A stretch of DNA of 64,000 nucleotides from Taklimakanibacter deserti (lineage in GTDB: Bacteria; Pseudomonadota; Alphaproteobacteria; Rhizobiales; Aestuariivirgaceae). Each line of letters starts with the position of its first letter. The first letter of the stretch is position 1. The translations under genes and the position numbers were made by a program. The notes beneath the pieces were generated by a model. That model saw nothing but the letters and a program-made list of their open reading frames with translations. It had not been told where the DNA came from and searched no databases. Below are positions 46,784-54,677 of the stretch, in pieces. The DNA is taken from contig QORU01000002.1 of the NCBI GenBank assembly GCA_003574785.1, positions 496,001-560,000 on the forward strand. The letters are read 5' to 3'.

Positions 46784-46784
46784 A

Positions 46785-46816
46785 GCATCGGCGTGCGGTT
46801 TTCGATAAGCCGATGC
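46785..46816 (+). terminator. Stem-loop after pcm
   Basis: Arms GCATCGGC (46785-46792) and GCCGATGC (46809-46816) with a T-containing loop, directly after the pcm stop and followed by an A-rich run. The remaining 136 bp to 46953 hold a ribosome site but no other recognisable element. Confidence 0.6.
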
Positions 46817-46952
46817 CAAAAAAAAGAGGTAGACGCCAACGGATCGCGAAGATGAAAAAGAGTCAATCCTGGCTCCGTAACGAAAGTGGCAGCGCGCTCG
46901 TAAGTGCTGGTAGGTTCAGTATCGAAACTCTCCCTCAAAGGAAGCAAAAGTC

Positions 46953-47726
46953 ATGAACAGGCGCATGTTTTCGGCCGGTCTCGTCGCCGGCGCCGCCGCT
47001 TCGCTGATCTCAACCCGCGGCATGGCCGCCGCCACTTCTCAGACCGCGGCCCGCAATGTCGTTCTCGTGCACGGCCTCTTTGCTGACGGATCATGCTGGT
47101 CCGAGGTGATCGCCCGGCTGCAATCGGCGGGGATCAATGCGACATCGGTGCAGAACCCGCTGACGACGCTTGCCGAAGCCGTGGCTGCGGCGAAACGCGT
47201 GCTGGCGCGGCAGGATGGTCCCACGGTCCTGGTCGGGCATTCCTTTGCCGGGATAATCGTCACCGAGGCCGGCATGCATCCGAATGTCTCGGCACTCGTC
47301 TATGTGGCGGCGCGCGCGCCGGATGCGGGCGAAGATTATGCAGCGCTCGCCAAGACATTTCCCGCACCCCCGGCATCCGCCGGCATCGTCTTCGATGGCG
47401 ATGAAGGGCGGCTCAGCGAGGAGGCATTCTTGCGCGATTTCGCGGGCGACCTGCCGGAAGCGAAGGCCAAGGTGCTCTATGCGGTTCAGGAACCCTTCCA
47501 GAAAGCCCTCCTCACAGGCAAGACGAGTGAGGCCGCATGGCGTTCGAAGCCCGCCTTCTATGCCGTCTCGACGGAGGACCGCACGATCAATCCCGATCTC
47601 CAGCGCTTCATGGCGAAGCGCATGGCGGCCCGGACCATCGAAGTGAAGTCGAGCCACCTGTCGCTCATCTCCCATCCCGACGAGATCACCCGGCTGATCC
47701 TGGAAGCCGCCGGACAAGCGGCCTAG
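46953..47726 (+). CDS. Exported alpha/beta hydrolase (copy 1)
   Basis: 257 residues. An N-terminal MNRRMFSAGLVAGAAASLISTRGMAA signal carries a twin-arginine-like RRMF motif. NVVLVHGLFADGSCWSEVIARL is the oxyanion region, GHSFAG gives nucleophile Ser97, and KSSHLSLIS the likely catalytic His. It resembles esterase/hydroxynitrile-lyase-like hydrolases. It is paralogous to the gene at 57168. A second hydrolase follows 4 nt downstream. AAAGGAAG supports the start. Confidence 0.88.
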   Translation: MNRRMFSAGLVAGAAASLISTRGMAAATSQTAARNVVLVHGLFADGSCWSEVIARLQSAGINATSVQNPLTTLAEAVAAAKRVLARQDGPTVLVGHSFAGIIVTEAGMHPNVSALVYVAARAPDAGEDYAALAKTFPAPPASAGIVFDGDEGRLSEEAFLRDFAGDLPEAKAKVLYAVQEPFQKALLTGKTSEAAWRSKPAFYAVSTEDRTINPDLQRFMAKRMAARTIEVKSSHLSLISHPDEITRLILEAAGQAA

Positions 47727-47729
47727 CCT

Positions 47730-48455
47730 ATGGCGACACCAAGCCTTACCTTTGTCCTGGTCCATGGGGCCTGGCATGGCGGCTGGTGCTGGGCGCGGGT
47801 CGCCGAGCGGCTTCGTGGGGCGGGTCATCGTGTCCTGACACCGACGCTGACCGGTCATGGCGAGCGCGCTCATCTGCTGACGCCCGAAGTGGGCCTCGAT
47901 ACCTTTATTCAGGACATCATCGCCGCTCTCGAAACGGACGAGGTGACCGACGCCGTTCTGGTGGGTCACAGCCTGGCCGGTGGGCCGATCACGGGTGCTG
48001 CAGACCGGGTGCCGGAGCGGATCGCGCATCTTATCTATCTCGACGCGGCCTTGCCGCAGGATGGCGAGAGCGTGTTCAGCCGCTACGCGCCTGAGATCGT
48101 GGCGGAGCGGCGCAAGCTGGCGCAGGAAACGAGCGGCGGGCTGACCTTGCCGGCGCCGCCTCCCGCCAGTTTCGGCGTCACGGCAAAGGAAGACGCCGCA
48201 TGGTTGGCGCACAATCTCAGGCCCGAGCCGTTCCGGGGATTCGAGGACAGGCTGCATCTCCAGCACCCTTTCGGCAACGGACGCAAGATCACCTACATCG
48301 CCTGCGTGAAGCCCACCTACCCTCCCGCCGCACCGGCGCACGACCACGCCCGCCGCCAGCCGGGCTGGCAGTATCTGGAGCTCGCCACCGGCCATGACGC
48401 CATGATCCTTGCCCCTGTCGAACTCTCGGACATGCTGCGGCACATGGCGTCGTGA
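47730..48455 (+). CDS. Alpha/beta hydrolase, EstC/HNL-like
   Basis: 241 residues: TFVLVHGAWHGGWCWARVAERLRGAGHRVLTPTLTGHGERAHLL is the classic N-terminus of the salicylate-esterase/EstC group; nucleophile Ser81 is in VLVGHSLAGGP and the catalytic His in ELATGHDAMILAP. Cytoplasmic (no signal). Probably cotranscribed with the preceding hydrolase. It ends in a strong hairpin. Confidence 0.88.
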   Translation: MATPSLTFVLVHGAWHGGWCWARVAERLRGAGHRVLTPTLTGHGERAHLLTPEVGLDTFIQDIIAALETDEVTDAVLVGHSLAGGPITGAADRVPERIAHLIYLDAALPQDGESVFSRYAPEIVAERRKLAQETSGGLTLPAPPPASFGVTAKEDAAWLAHNLRPEPFRGFEDRLHLQHPFGNGRKITYIACVKPTYPPAAPAHDHARRQPGWQYLELATGHDAMILAPVELSDMLRHMAS

Positions 48456-48485
48456 GTTATCCTTCCATTGACTGGAAGGATAACT
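48455..48485 (+). terminator. Strong hairpin after EstC-like gene
   Basis: Perfect 12-bp arms AGTTATCCTTCC (48455-48466) and GGAAGGATAACT (48474-48485) with a 7-nt loop, overlapping the stop codon and followed by CTTAAAATT. Confidence 0.7.
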
Positions 48486-48572
48486 CTTAAAATTACCGGC
48501 TGCTCACAGAAATTGAAAAGGTGCATCCTTTGTGCATCGGCAAATTGAACGCCGTTCGAAAGGAGAAATGCA

Positions 48573-49058
48573 ATGACCACGCTCATCAAAACCCTCGCCG
48601 CCATCGCGGCCGGCACCGTGCTGATCACCAACGCCTTTGCCCAAGACGCGACCCCCAGCGCCCGGGACATCCGCGGCCCCACACCCTATCTCGCAATCGA
48701 GAACGAGCCCGCACCCAAGCTGATCGTCGATCCCCCGCTGGCGGAAGGACTGGCAATCGGCGTCTTCTGGGCCCAGTACCGGGTCGAGAATTTGCGCATC
48801 GCTCCCGTGTTTGGAGAAGGTGCGCTTCAGGTGTCTCCGCGCATCGGGCATCTGCATGTCAGCGTCGACGACCTTCCCTGGTGGTGGGCGGATGCAAGCG
48901 ACAACAACACGGTCGACATCGCGGGATTTGCGCCTGGCCCGCACAAGGTGAAGATCGGATTGGTCGACGCCAATCACAACCCCATCCCGGGACAGCTGGT
49001 GACGGTGAACTTCACGGTGCCGGACTCGGCGCCGAAGCATGCTCATCCCACGAACTGA
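48573..49058 (+). CDS. Exported protein, DUF6130-like
   Basis: 161 residues with a signal peptide (MTTLIKTLAAIAAGTVLITNAFA). The mature part has GPTPYLAIENEPAPKLIVDPPLAEGLAIGVFWAQYRVENLRIAPVFGEGALQVSPRIGHLHVSVDDLPWWWADASDNNTVDIAGFAPGPHKVKI, a pattern of small periplasmic beta-sandwich proteins that I believe corresponds to DUF6130. The HLHVSVDD and PWWWAD segments may bind metal or a ligand. Function unknown. Confidence 0.65.
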   Translation: MTTLIKTLAAIAAGTVLITNAFAQDATPSARDIRGPTPYLAIENEPAPKLIVDPPLAEGLAIGVFWAQYRVENLRIAPVFGEGALQVSPRIGHLHVSVDDLPWWWADASDNNTVDIAGFAPGPHKVKIGLVDANHNPIPGQLVTVNFTVPDSAPKHAHPTN

Positions 49059-49126
49059 CTCGTGAGCGGCGTGCAGCGAGTGTTTGTACCGGGCACGGTT
49101 GAGATCTCATCCGCGCCCGGACCGAT

Positions 49127-49528
49127 TCACTGCCGCAGCGTCTTCCATGGCGCGTCGCTGGCGACATCGACCAGCTCGTACCCGGCTGGTCCGACACAGG
49201 GTCCGAGGATGGCGGCGAGCTTCACGGGCTCCCCGCTCGTGTTGAACGAGGCGTGCACGACGTCGGCCGGAATGAAGGCGCAATCGCCCGGGCCAAGCAT
49301 GCGCTTCTCGCGATCGATCCACTGCTCGACCCTTCCCGCGATAACCAGGATCACTTCTTCCTGATCGGGATGCTTGTGGAAATTATGCCCCTGGCCCGGA
49401 CCGAGATTGACATCGATCACAGTGAGCTGCTTGGCCCCGGTATTGGGCGGCGTGCTGAGCCAGAAGAGCGTGCCGAAATCACCGACTTGGGGCTCGACGT
49501 CTTTCGCGATAACGAATTTTCCAGGCAT
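49127..49528 (-). CDS. Cupin-domain protein
   Basis: 133 residues from MPGKFVIAKDVEPQVGDFGTLFWLSTPPNT. The cupin metal motif is GHNFHKHPDQEEVILVIAGRVEQW, and the second motif is GPGDCAFIPADVVHASFNTSG. Small single-domain cupins bind metal and act as dioxygenases, isomerases or regulators. GGGAG lies before the start at 49528. It is 32 bp downstream of the LysR gene on the same strand. Confidence 0.85.
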   Translation of the reverse strand: MPGKFVIAKDVEPQVGDFGTLFWLSTPPNTGAKQLTVIDVNLGPGQGHNFHKHPDQEEVILVIAGRVEQWIDREKRMLGPGDCAFIPADVVHASFNTSGEPVKLAAILGPCVGPAGYELVDVASDAPWKTLRQ

Positions 49529-49560
49529 TGGACTCCCATTTGCTGATTTGACTGAGTGGA

Positions 49561-50418
49561 TCATTGGGCGGCGCGCGCTTGCTCGCAAAGCCAGGCGCGG
49601 AAATGCTGGGGTGCGGGGCGGGTGTCGTCGCTGCGCATCAGCGCGAAATGCCAGGCGGGTCCGCTCAAGACGCAAGCGAAGGGTGCGACCAGTAATCCTT
49701 CCTGCAAGAGCGGCCGGAACAAGGACGGCGACAGCAGCGCTACGCCGGCGCCCGCCAGTGCCGCATTGGCGTTGAGCTCATGCGTCGGATAATCGACGGA
49801 AGCAAAGCGCAAGCCCTGCGGGAGTTTGCATCCTGCTTCCGCGAACCAGGGCTCCCAGTCGGGATGCGGCAGAAGCGTGAAGTCGCTGAGCTCCTCGGGC
49901 GCCACGAGGCGCCGCGTTCCGAGCAGTGAAGGTGAGAGCATCGGCGTCACTTCCACTGGTGTCAGCGGATACTCCTCGAGCCCGGGCCAGCCGCCGGCGC
50001 CCGTCCTTATGGCGACGTCGAAGAGATCCGGATCACGTATGTCGGTCGAGACATCGAGCTCGATGCCGAGCGCCCCTTGCGCCGCATAGCGCGAAAGGCG
50101 CGAAGCGAGCCAGCGCGCGGCAAAGGTCGGCGGTGCGGTGACCCTGAGCAGCGGCAGTGCTGCCTGGAATTCATCGAGCGCCGCGCTGATGCCGGCCAAG
50201 GCCTCGCCCACCCGGTCGGCCAGCTGGACGGCGGCAAGCGTCGGGATGACCCGCCTTCCGGCGCGGATGAAGAGCGCCTGATCGAGTTCGGCCTCGAGGG
50301 TGCGGATGCGCAAGCTGACCGCCGCCGGCGTCAGGAACAGGCGTTCGGCGGCGCGCGCGAAGCTGCCGGCCGAGACACACGCTTCCAATATGCGCAAAGA
50401 CTCCAAAGACGGCCGCAT
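49561..50418 (-). CDS. LysR-family transcriptional regulator, GcvA-like
   Basis: 285 residues from MRPSLESLRILEACVSAGSFARAAERLFLTPAAVSLRIRTLEAELDQALFIRAGRRVIPT, the GcvA-type winged helix. Effector domain includes LRVTAPPTFAARWLASRLSRYAAQ. Divergent from the DUF3237 gene and upstream of the cupin gene. Targets unknown. Confidence 0.9.
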   Translation of the reverse strand: MRPSLESLRILEACVSAGSFARAAERLFLTPAAVSLRIRTLEAELDQALFIRAGRRVIPTLAAVQLADRVGEALAGISAALDEFQAALPLLRVTAPPTFAARWLASRLSRYAAQGALGIELDVSTDIRDPDLFDVAIRTGAGGWPGLEEYPLTPVEVTPMLSPSLLGTRRLVAPEELSDFTLLPHPDWEPWFAEAGCKLPQGLRFASVDYPTHELNANAALAGAGVALLSPSLFRPLLQEGLLVAPFACVLSGPAWHFALMRSDDTRPAPQHFRAWLCEQARAAQ

Positions 50419-50510
50419 GATCAGTTTTCCTTGTGATGACGACAAGCAAAGCGCGTTTTGAGGGTGAAGCGCCCCAGCGCAGTGTCGGGCTGAAGAATAG
50501 GAGATTTGCC

Positions 50511-50969
50511 TTGACCCTGCAATCGCGCCACCTGCTGACACTCTTCATAGACCTTCACCCGGCGCTGGAGCTGGGGCGGACGCCCGCTGGCGGCCGGCGC
50601 ATTTTTCCCGTCTCGGGCGGACATTTCGACGGCGAGCGCCTCAAAGGAAAGGTATCGCCGCTGATCGGCTCCGACCTCCTGCTCGAACGCGCCGATGGGA
50701 CGTTCCAGCAGGATGTCAGACTCCTCCTCATCGCGGAGGACGAGAGCCTCATCCTCATGACCTATCGCGGCATAAGGCGTGCGTCCGCGGCCGCCTCCCT
50801 GCGTCTGGCGAAGGGCGAAGCGGTCGCGCCTTCCGAATATTACCTGCGCACGACGCCCTGTTTCGAGACCGCGGCACCCGTTCATGCCTGGCTCAACGGC
50901 ATTGTCGCCGTGGCGACAGGCGAGCGCCGTCCGGGCGGCGTCACTTACGAGGTCTTTGAGATTCTCTGA
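50511..50969 (+). CDS. DUF3237 protein
   Basis: 152 residues from a TTG at 50511 (TAGGAG 7 nt upstream), starting LTLQSRHLLTLFIDLHPALELGRTPAGGRRIFPVSGGHFDGERLKGKV, the DUF3237 beta-barrel signature, then DVRLLLIAEDESLILMTYRGIRR. Homology begins at the TTG, so upstream in-frame ATG codons at 50433-50436 are unlikely. Function unknown. Stop and next start overlap (TGATG). Confidence 0.82.
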   Translation: MTLQSRHLLTLFIDLHPALELGRTPAGGRRIFPVSGGHFDGERLKGKVSPLIGSDLLLERADGTFQQDVRLLLIAEDESLILMTYRGIRRASAAASLRLAKGEAVAPSEYYLRTTPCFETAAPVHAWLNGIVAVATGERRPGGVTYEVFEIL

Positions 50970-51157
50970 TGCCGCTGCAGCGATCGCTCTTCGAACTTCT
51001 GTCGATGATCTTCGGCTGGACTGACCTGCGCCTCGAGAAACGCCGCCGCCGGCTTGCGCTGCTGCGGCTGACCGACGAGCAGCTCAAGGACATCGGCCTG
51101 TCGCGCCGCGAGATCGACGGGCGGATAGATCGCCTGGATCCGCGGCATTATCGCTGA
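50969..51157 (+). CDS. DUF1127 small arginine-rich protein
   Basis: 62 residues with the C-terminal DUF1127 motif RRRRLALLRLTDEQLKDIGLSRREIDGRIDRLDPRHYR. In other alphaproteobacteria such small proteins bind RNA and influence phosphate or RNA turnover. Its ATG overlaps the DUF3237 stop (TGATG at 50967-50971), so it is translationally coupled. Confidence 0.88.
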   Translation: MPLQRSLFELLSMIFGWTDLRLEKRRRRLALLRLTDEQLKDIGLSRREIDGRIDRLDPRHYR

Positions 51158-51170
51158 GCTGCACTCCCGC

Positions 51171-52151
51171 TCACCCCGGATACCAGACCCGCCGCGGGTC
51201 GCTTGGCTGACGTTGATAGTCCCAGGCGGCATCGATGAGCTTTCGCGTGTCATAGGCCGGACGCCAGCCGAGCTCGGCCTTGGCGCGAGAGTTGTCCATC
51301 CAGTTGCTGACGAAGGAGCTCCGGATCGGCTTGGCCGGAAGGCCGCGCGTCCGGGCCAGATGATCGGCGACGAGCTGATAATCGACCGGCTCGTCCATCG
51401 AGATATTGTAGAGACGCTGCCGCGCCGCCTTGGCGGTGAGCGCCAGCAGGATGGCCTCGACCAGGTCATCGACATGGACGAAGTTGCGCTTGATGGGTGT
51501 CCCGTCCATCTCCTGGAGCAGCGGCACCGCGCCACTGGCGCGGCAGGCTTCCGCTTCCTCGGGCGTCACCATGGTCTTCCACTCCGGCCCGCCGAACACA
51601 TCATCGCCGAAGGAGAGCGTGTAGCGGAAATCGTCCTTCTCCATGATCCAAGGCGCTCTGAGACAGCACCAGTCGATGCCGTACTGGATGCCATATTGCT
51701 CGAGCATCACCTCTTCCAGCACTTTCGACAGCGCATAACAGCCGGGATAGGCCATATGGGGCGCATCCTCGGTGATCGGCGCCTTATGGCGGTGGAAGAA
51801 ATGGCCGACCGCCGCATCACCGCCGATCAGCACGAATCTTTGGGCCTTACGGCTCAGGCGGAATTCCTCGAGCAGCCAGAACAGGCCCTTGACCGTCACG
51901 TCCATCACATCTTCGGGCGTCTCCTTGCAGGTCGCGAGATGGACGACATGGGTGACATCGCGGAGGGCCGCGCGGCAGACCTCGCGCTCGGCGATCGATC
52001 CCTTCATCACCGAGAGGATCGCCGTTTCGGGCAGCACGCGGTTATGGCACAGAGCGCGGATCTTGAGCGGCGCCGCGACCGGCCCGCGCGCCATCCGGGC
52101 AATGAGCGCCTGGCCGACCTTGCCGGTGGCCCCTGTCACCAGAACCAGCAT
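51171..52151 (-). CDS. NAD-dependent epimerase/dehydratase (extended SDR)
   Basis: 326 residues. MLVLVTGATGKVGQALIARM is the SDR nucleotide motif; HVVHLATCKETPEDVMDV, FVLIGGDAAVG and YALSKVLEEVML (Tyr-x-x-x-Lys) give the extended-SDR active site. The C-terminal half (DNSRAKAELGWRPAYDTRKLIDAAWDYQ) matches UDP-sugar epimerases. Substrate unknown. A 21-bp palindrome lies 54 bp upstream. Confidence 0.87.
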   Translation of the reverse strand: MLVLVTGATGKVGQALIARMARGPVAAPLKIRALCHNRVLPETAILSVMKGSIAEREVCRAALRDVTHVVHLATCKETPEDVMDVTVKGLFWLLEEFRLSRKAQRFVLIGGDAAVGHFFHRHKAPITEDAPHMAYPGCYALSKVLEEVMLEQYGIQYGIDWCCLRAPWIMEKDDFRYTLSFGDDVFGGPEWKTMVTPEEAEACRASGAVPLLQEMDGTPIKRNFVHVDDLVEAILLALTAKAARQRLYNISMDEPVDYQLVADHLARTRGLPAKPIRSSFVSNWMDNSRAKAELGWRPAYDTRKLIDAAWDYQRQPSDPRRVWYPG

Positions 52152-52204
52152 TTTCCATCCTCCCTTTTGGGAAAGCTCAAGCGCAGAGCGAAGGAGGCGT
52201 CAAG

Positions 52205-52225
52205 TTCTTTTGTCTGACAAAAGAA
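52205..52225. promoter_or_regulatory. Perfect 10-bp-arm palindrome upstream of epimerase gene
   Basis: TTCTTTTGTC (52205-52214) and GACAAAAGAA (52216-52225) are exact complements around one T. It lies 54-74 bp upstream of the epimerase start, so a repressor site is likely. It also supplies the T-rich tail after the hairpin at 52228. Confidence 0.6.
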
Positions 52226-52227
52226 GC

Positions 52228-52257
52228 ATCGCCCGAGGCTCATGGCTCTCGGGCGAT
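52228..52257 (-). terminator. Terminator of the cupin-AhpD-like operon
   Basis: Arms ATCGCCCGAG (52228-52237) and CTCGGGCGAT (52248-52257) form a perfect 10-bp stem after the stop of the minus-strand gene at 52270; in that direction it is followed by GCTTCTTTTG, a T-rich tract. Confidence 0.7.
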
Positions 52258-52269
52258 CGCTGCATGGGC

Positions 52270-52725
52270 TCACTTCTCGATCGCCGCCTGGGGCGTGTTG
52301 CGGAAGCTGATGGCCATCCGGTTATAGGCATTCATCAGGCTGATCGCGATGGTGAGATCGACCAGCTCCTTTTCCTCGAACACGGCGCGCGCCGCCGCGA
52401 AGGCTTCATCCGGCACGTTCGTGTCCGCCACGCGCGTCACCGTCTCGGCCCAGGCGAGGGCCGCCCGCTCGCGCGCGCTGAAGAGGTGGCCAGCTTCCGC
52501 CCACGCTTGGATGAGCGCCAGCTTTTCGATCTTCACACCCATCTTGGTGAGCTCGCGCGTGTGCATGTCGAGGCAATAGGCGCAGTTGTTGATCTGCGAG
52601 ATGCGCTGATAGACGAGAGTGACGAGCTCGGGCTCGAGGCCGCTCTGCATGACATAGCCATAGACGGAGCCCAGAGCTTTGACGCCGCTGGGCGCGATCT
52701 GGTTGTAATCGATACGCCTGGTCAT
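52270..52725 (-). CDS. AhpD-like/carboxymuconolactone decarboxylase-family protein
   Basis: 151 residues: MTRRIDYNQIAPSGVKALGSVYGYVMQSGLEPELVTLVYQRISQINNCAYCLDMHTRELTKMG has the CxxC-x-x-x-H active site of alkylhydroperoxidase AhpD-like proteins (CAYCLDMH), followed by AWAETVTRVADTNVPDEAFAAARAVF. Likely a peroxidase or thiol-dependent redox enzyme. Start 52725 has AGGAGAAG upstream. Cotranscribed with the cupin gene upstream. Confidence 0.88.
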   Translation of the reverse strand: MTRRIDYNQIAPSGVKALGSVYGYVMQSGLEPELVTLVYQRISQINNCAYCLDMHTRELTKMGVKIEKLALIQAWAEAGHLFSARERAALAWAETVTRVADTNVPDEAFAAARAVFEEKELVDLTIAISLMNAYNRMAISFRNTPQAAIEK

Positions 52726-52748
52726 TGTTCTTCTCCTGGATGATCGGT

Positions 52749-53159
52749 CTATTTGAGATATCTGGTGAGGTCCTTGTCGCCGGTGTCGGCGACGAAGACG
52801 GCGAGCAGCCTGGCGGGCTTGGTCTGGCTGGCATTGCGGCTGATGGAATGGGTGGCGCCGGGGGGCTCCGACCAACTCTCGCCCGCTTTGTAGACGTGGG
52901 CTGCGCCGTCATTCACCTTGGACTCGATTGAGCCTTCGATGACATAGGCATAGACGAAGCCGGTCTTGCTGTGGACATGGGGGGCCGAGGCCGCGCCCGG
53001 CGCATAGTCGACGACGAGTGCGGTGAGCGTCTTGCCCGGGATATTGGGGATCGCCTGCTCGAAATTGGGCGTGACCTTGTCGCCCGTGTCATGGGCGGAG
53101 GCGGTGGTGACGAGCGCCAGGCCGGCAAAGGCTGCGCCGAGGATGGTTTGCTTCAACAT
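52749..53159 (-). CDS. Exported cupin-domain protein
   Basis: 136 residues with signal peptide MLKQTILGAAFAGLALVTTASA. The cupin motifs are APHVHSKTGFVYAYVIEGSIES and AGESWSEPPGATHSISRNAS. Such periplasmic cupins are often found beside AhpD-like proteins and MocR regulators. It is divergent from the MocR regulator at 53247. Confidence 0.85.
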   Translation of the reverse strand: MLKQTILGAAFAGLALVTTASAHDTGDKVTPNFEQAIPNIPGKTLTALVVDYAPGAASAPHVHSKTGFVYAYVIEGSIESKVNDGAAHVYKAGESWSEPPGATHSISRNASQTKPARLLAVFVADTGDKDLTRYLK

Positions 53160-53220
53160 GGTGGGTCTCCTTTCGCCCCAAGAGATGCCCCTTTTCTGGG
53201 CCTGAAAAAAGCACCAAGAA

Positions 53221-53239
53221 AGTACAAAAATCGTGTACT
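53221..53239. promoter_or_regulatory. AGTAC-N9-GTACT inverted repeat at MocR start
   Basis: AGTAC (53221-53225) and GTACT (53235-53239) are perfect complements around a 9-nt spacer, 8 bp upstream of the MocR ATG and 62-80 bp upstream of the divergent cupin start. Candidate MocR operator. Confidence 0.45.
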
Positions 53240-53246
53240 ACGAACC

Positions 53247-54659
53247 ATGGCCAAGACTTTCCAGCTAAAGCTCGATCGCTCCGCCAAGACGCCGCTCGCC
53301 GAGCAGATACGCAAGGCGATCGGCGGGGCAATCGAGAGCGGCGTGCTGGCGCCGGGGGCGCGGCTCCCCTCCTGGCAGGACCTCGCCGCCCAGCTCGGGG
53401 TCGCGCGCGGCACCGTGCGCACCGCCTATGAAAGGCTGTCCGCGGCGCAGCTCATCGTGGCCTCGCGCGCGACCGGGACCCATGTCGCCGAGCGGCCGCG
53501 CCCCCTCGCCCGCGCCGAGCCGCCGCCCGATCCCGGCTCCTTCATGGAAATGTATCAGGAGATGAACCGTGGACCGGCCGTCTTCCAGATGGGGGTGCCG
53601 GCGGCGGAGATCTTTCCGGCCACACTCTTCGCGCGCATCCGCGCCCATGCCGTGCGCGCCGAAGCGGGCGCGGCGCTCGTCTATCCGGATGCGCGCGGCG
53701 AGCTCGAGTTTCGCCGCGAGATCGCCGCCTATCTCGCCATCGCCCGCGGCATCGACTGTTCGCCGGCGCAGGTCATCATCACCTCGGGCTTCGCCGGCGG
53801 GCTCGGATTGGCGCTCCGGGCGCTCGGGCTCGAAGGCGCAAAGGCCTGGATGGAGGAGCCGGGCTTTCCCTTCACCCGCCGCGCCATCGAGCTCGCGCGC
53901 TTGTCGTTGGCCCCCATACCGGTCGATGCCGGCGGCATCGATGTCGATCACGGGCTGGCGCAGGCGCCGGACGCCAAGCTGGTGGTCGTAACGCCAGGCC
54001 AGCAGGCGCCGCTCGGTGTCACTCTGTCGCTCGAACGGCGCCTGCGCCTCCTCGATTGGACGGCGCAAGAGGGCGCGTGGGTGATCGAGGACGACTATCT
54101 GAGCGAGCTGCAGCTCAAGGGCCGCGCGGCGCCGGCGCTCGCCTCGCTCGATCGCGATGGCCGCGTCATCCATATCGGCTCGTTCAGCAAGACCATCAGC
54201 CCCACTTTGCGGCTGGGCTTCCTCGTCGCACCCCTGCCGCTCCTCTCGCGCTTTTCGGAAGTCGCGGCCTGTCTCGCGCCGGCGCCCGGTCCTTCGGTGC
54301 AGCTGGCGACCGCCGAGTTCATGCGCGATGGCCACTATATCCGCCATCTGCGGCGCACCAAGCGGGCCTATGCGGCGAAGCGCGACGCGTTGCTCGACGG
54401 CCTTCAGGCAGAGGTGAAAACTCGCGGCGTCACGATAGCGGGATTGTCGGCCATCCTGCCTTTGCCCGACGGCGTGCCGGATGTGGCCATCGCCCGCGAG
54501 ACCTTTGCCTTCGGCATGGCGCCCGTCCCCTTGTCGGCCTGCTATAAGCGGCCGGCCGCGGGGCGATCGGGTCTCCTTCTCGGCATCGCGACGGTGCCGC
54601 AGAAGCATCTGGCGCGCTCCTGCGACCGTCTCATCGAGATCATCGAGCGTTTCATCTGA
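53247..54659 (+). CDS. MocR/PdxR-type regulator (GntR winged helix fused to aminotransferase domain)
   Basis: 470 residues. Residues 1-80 are a GntR winged helix (TPLAEQIRKAIGGAIESGVLAPGARLPSWQDLAAQLGVARGTVRTAYERLSAAQLIVASRATGTHV). The rest is a class I aminotransferase-like domain; Lys315 in IGSFSKTISPTLRLG is the pyridoxal-phosphate Schiff-base lysine. No ribosome site precedes the ATG. It probably regulates the divergent cupin-AhpD-like operon; the ligand is unknown. Confidence 0.9.
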   Translation: MAKTFQLKLDRSAKTPLAEQIRKAIGGAIESGVLAPGARLPSWQDLAAQLGVARGTVRTAYERLSAAQLIVASRATGTHVAERPRPLARAEPPPDPGSFMEMYQEMNRGPAVFQMGVPAAEIFPATLFARIRAHAVRAEAGAALVYPDARGELEFRREIAAYLAIARGIDCSPAQVIITSGFAGGLGLALRALGLEGAKAWMEEPGFPFTRRAIELARLSLAPIPVDAGGIDVDHGLAQAPDAKLVVVTPGQQAPLGVTLSLERRLRLLDWTAQEGAWVIEDDYLSELQLKGRAAPALASLDRDGRVIHIGSFSKTISPTLRLGFLVAPLPLLSRFSEVAACLAPAPGPSVQLATAEFMRDGHYIRHLRRTKRAYAAKRDALLDGLQAEVKTRGVTIAGLSAILPLPDGVPDVAIARETFAFGMAPVPLSACYKRPAAGRSGLLLGIATVPQKHLARSCDRLIEIIERFI

Positions 54660-54677
54660 GCAATGGCGGCGCGGCGA

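Noticed and set aside
47091..48443. 450-codon minus-strand frame opposite two hydrolase genes
   Set aside because: It has no domain and spans two clear plus-strand genes with catalytic motifs, so it is a shadow frame.
53265..54608. 447-codon minus-strand frame opposite the MocR gene
   Set aside because: Arg/Glu-rich composition without a domain; antisense to an intact PLP-fold protein.
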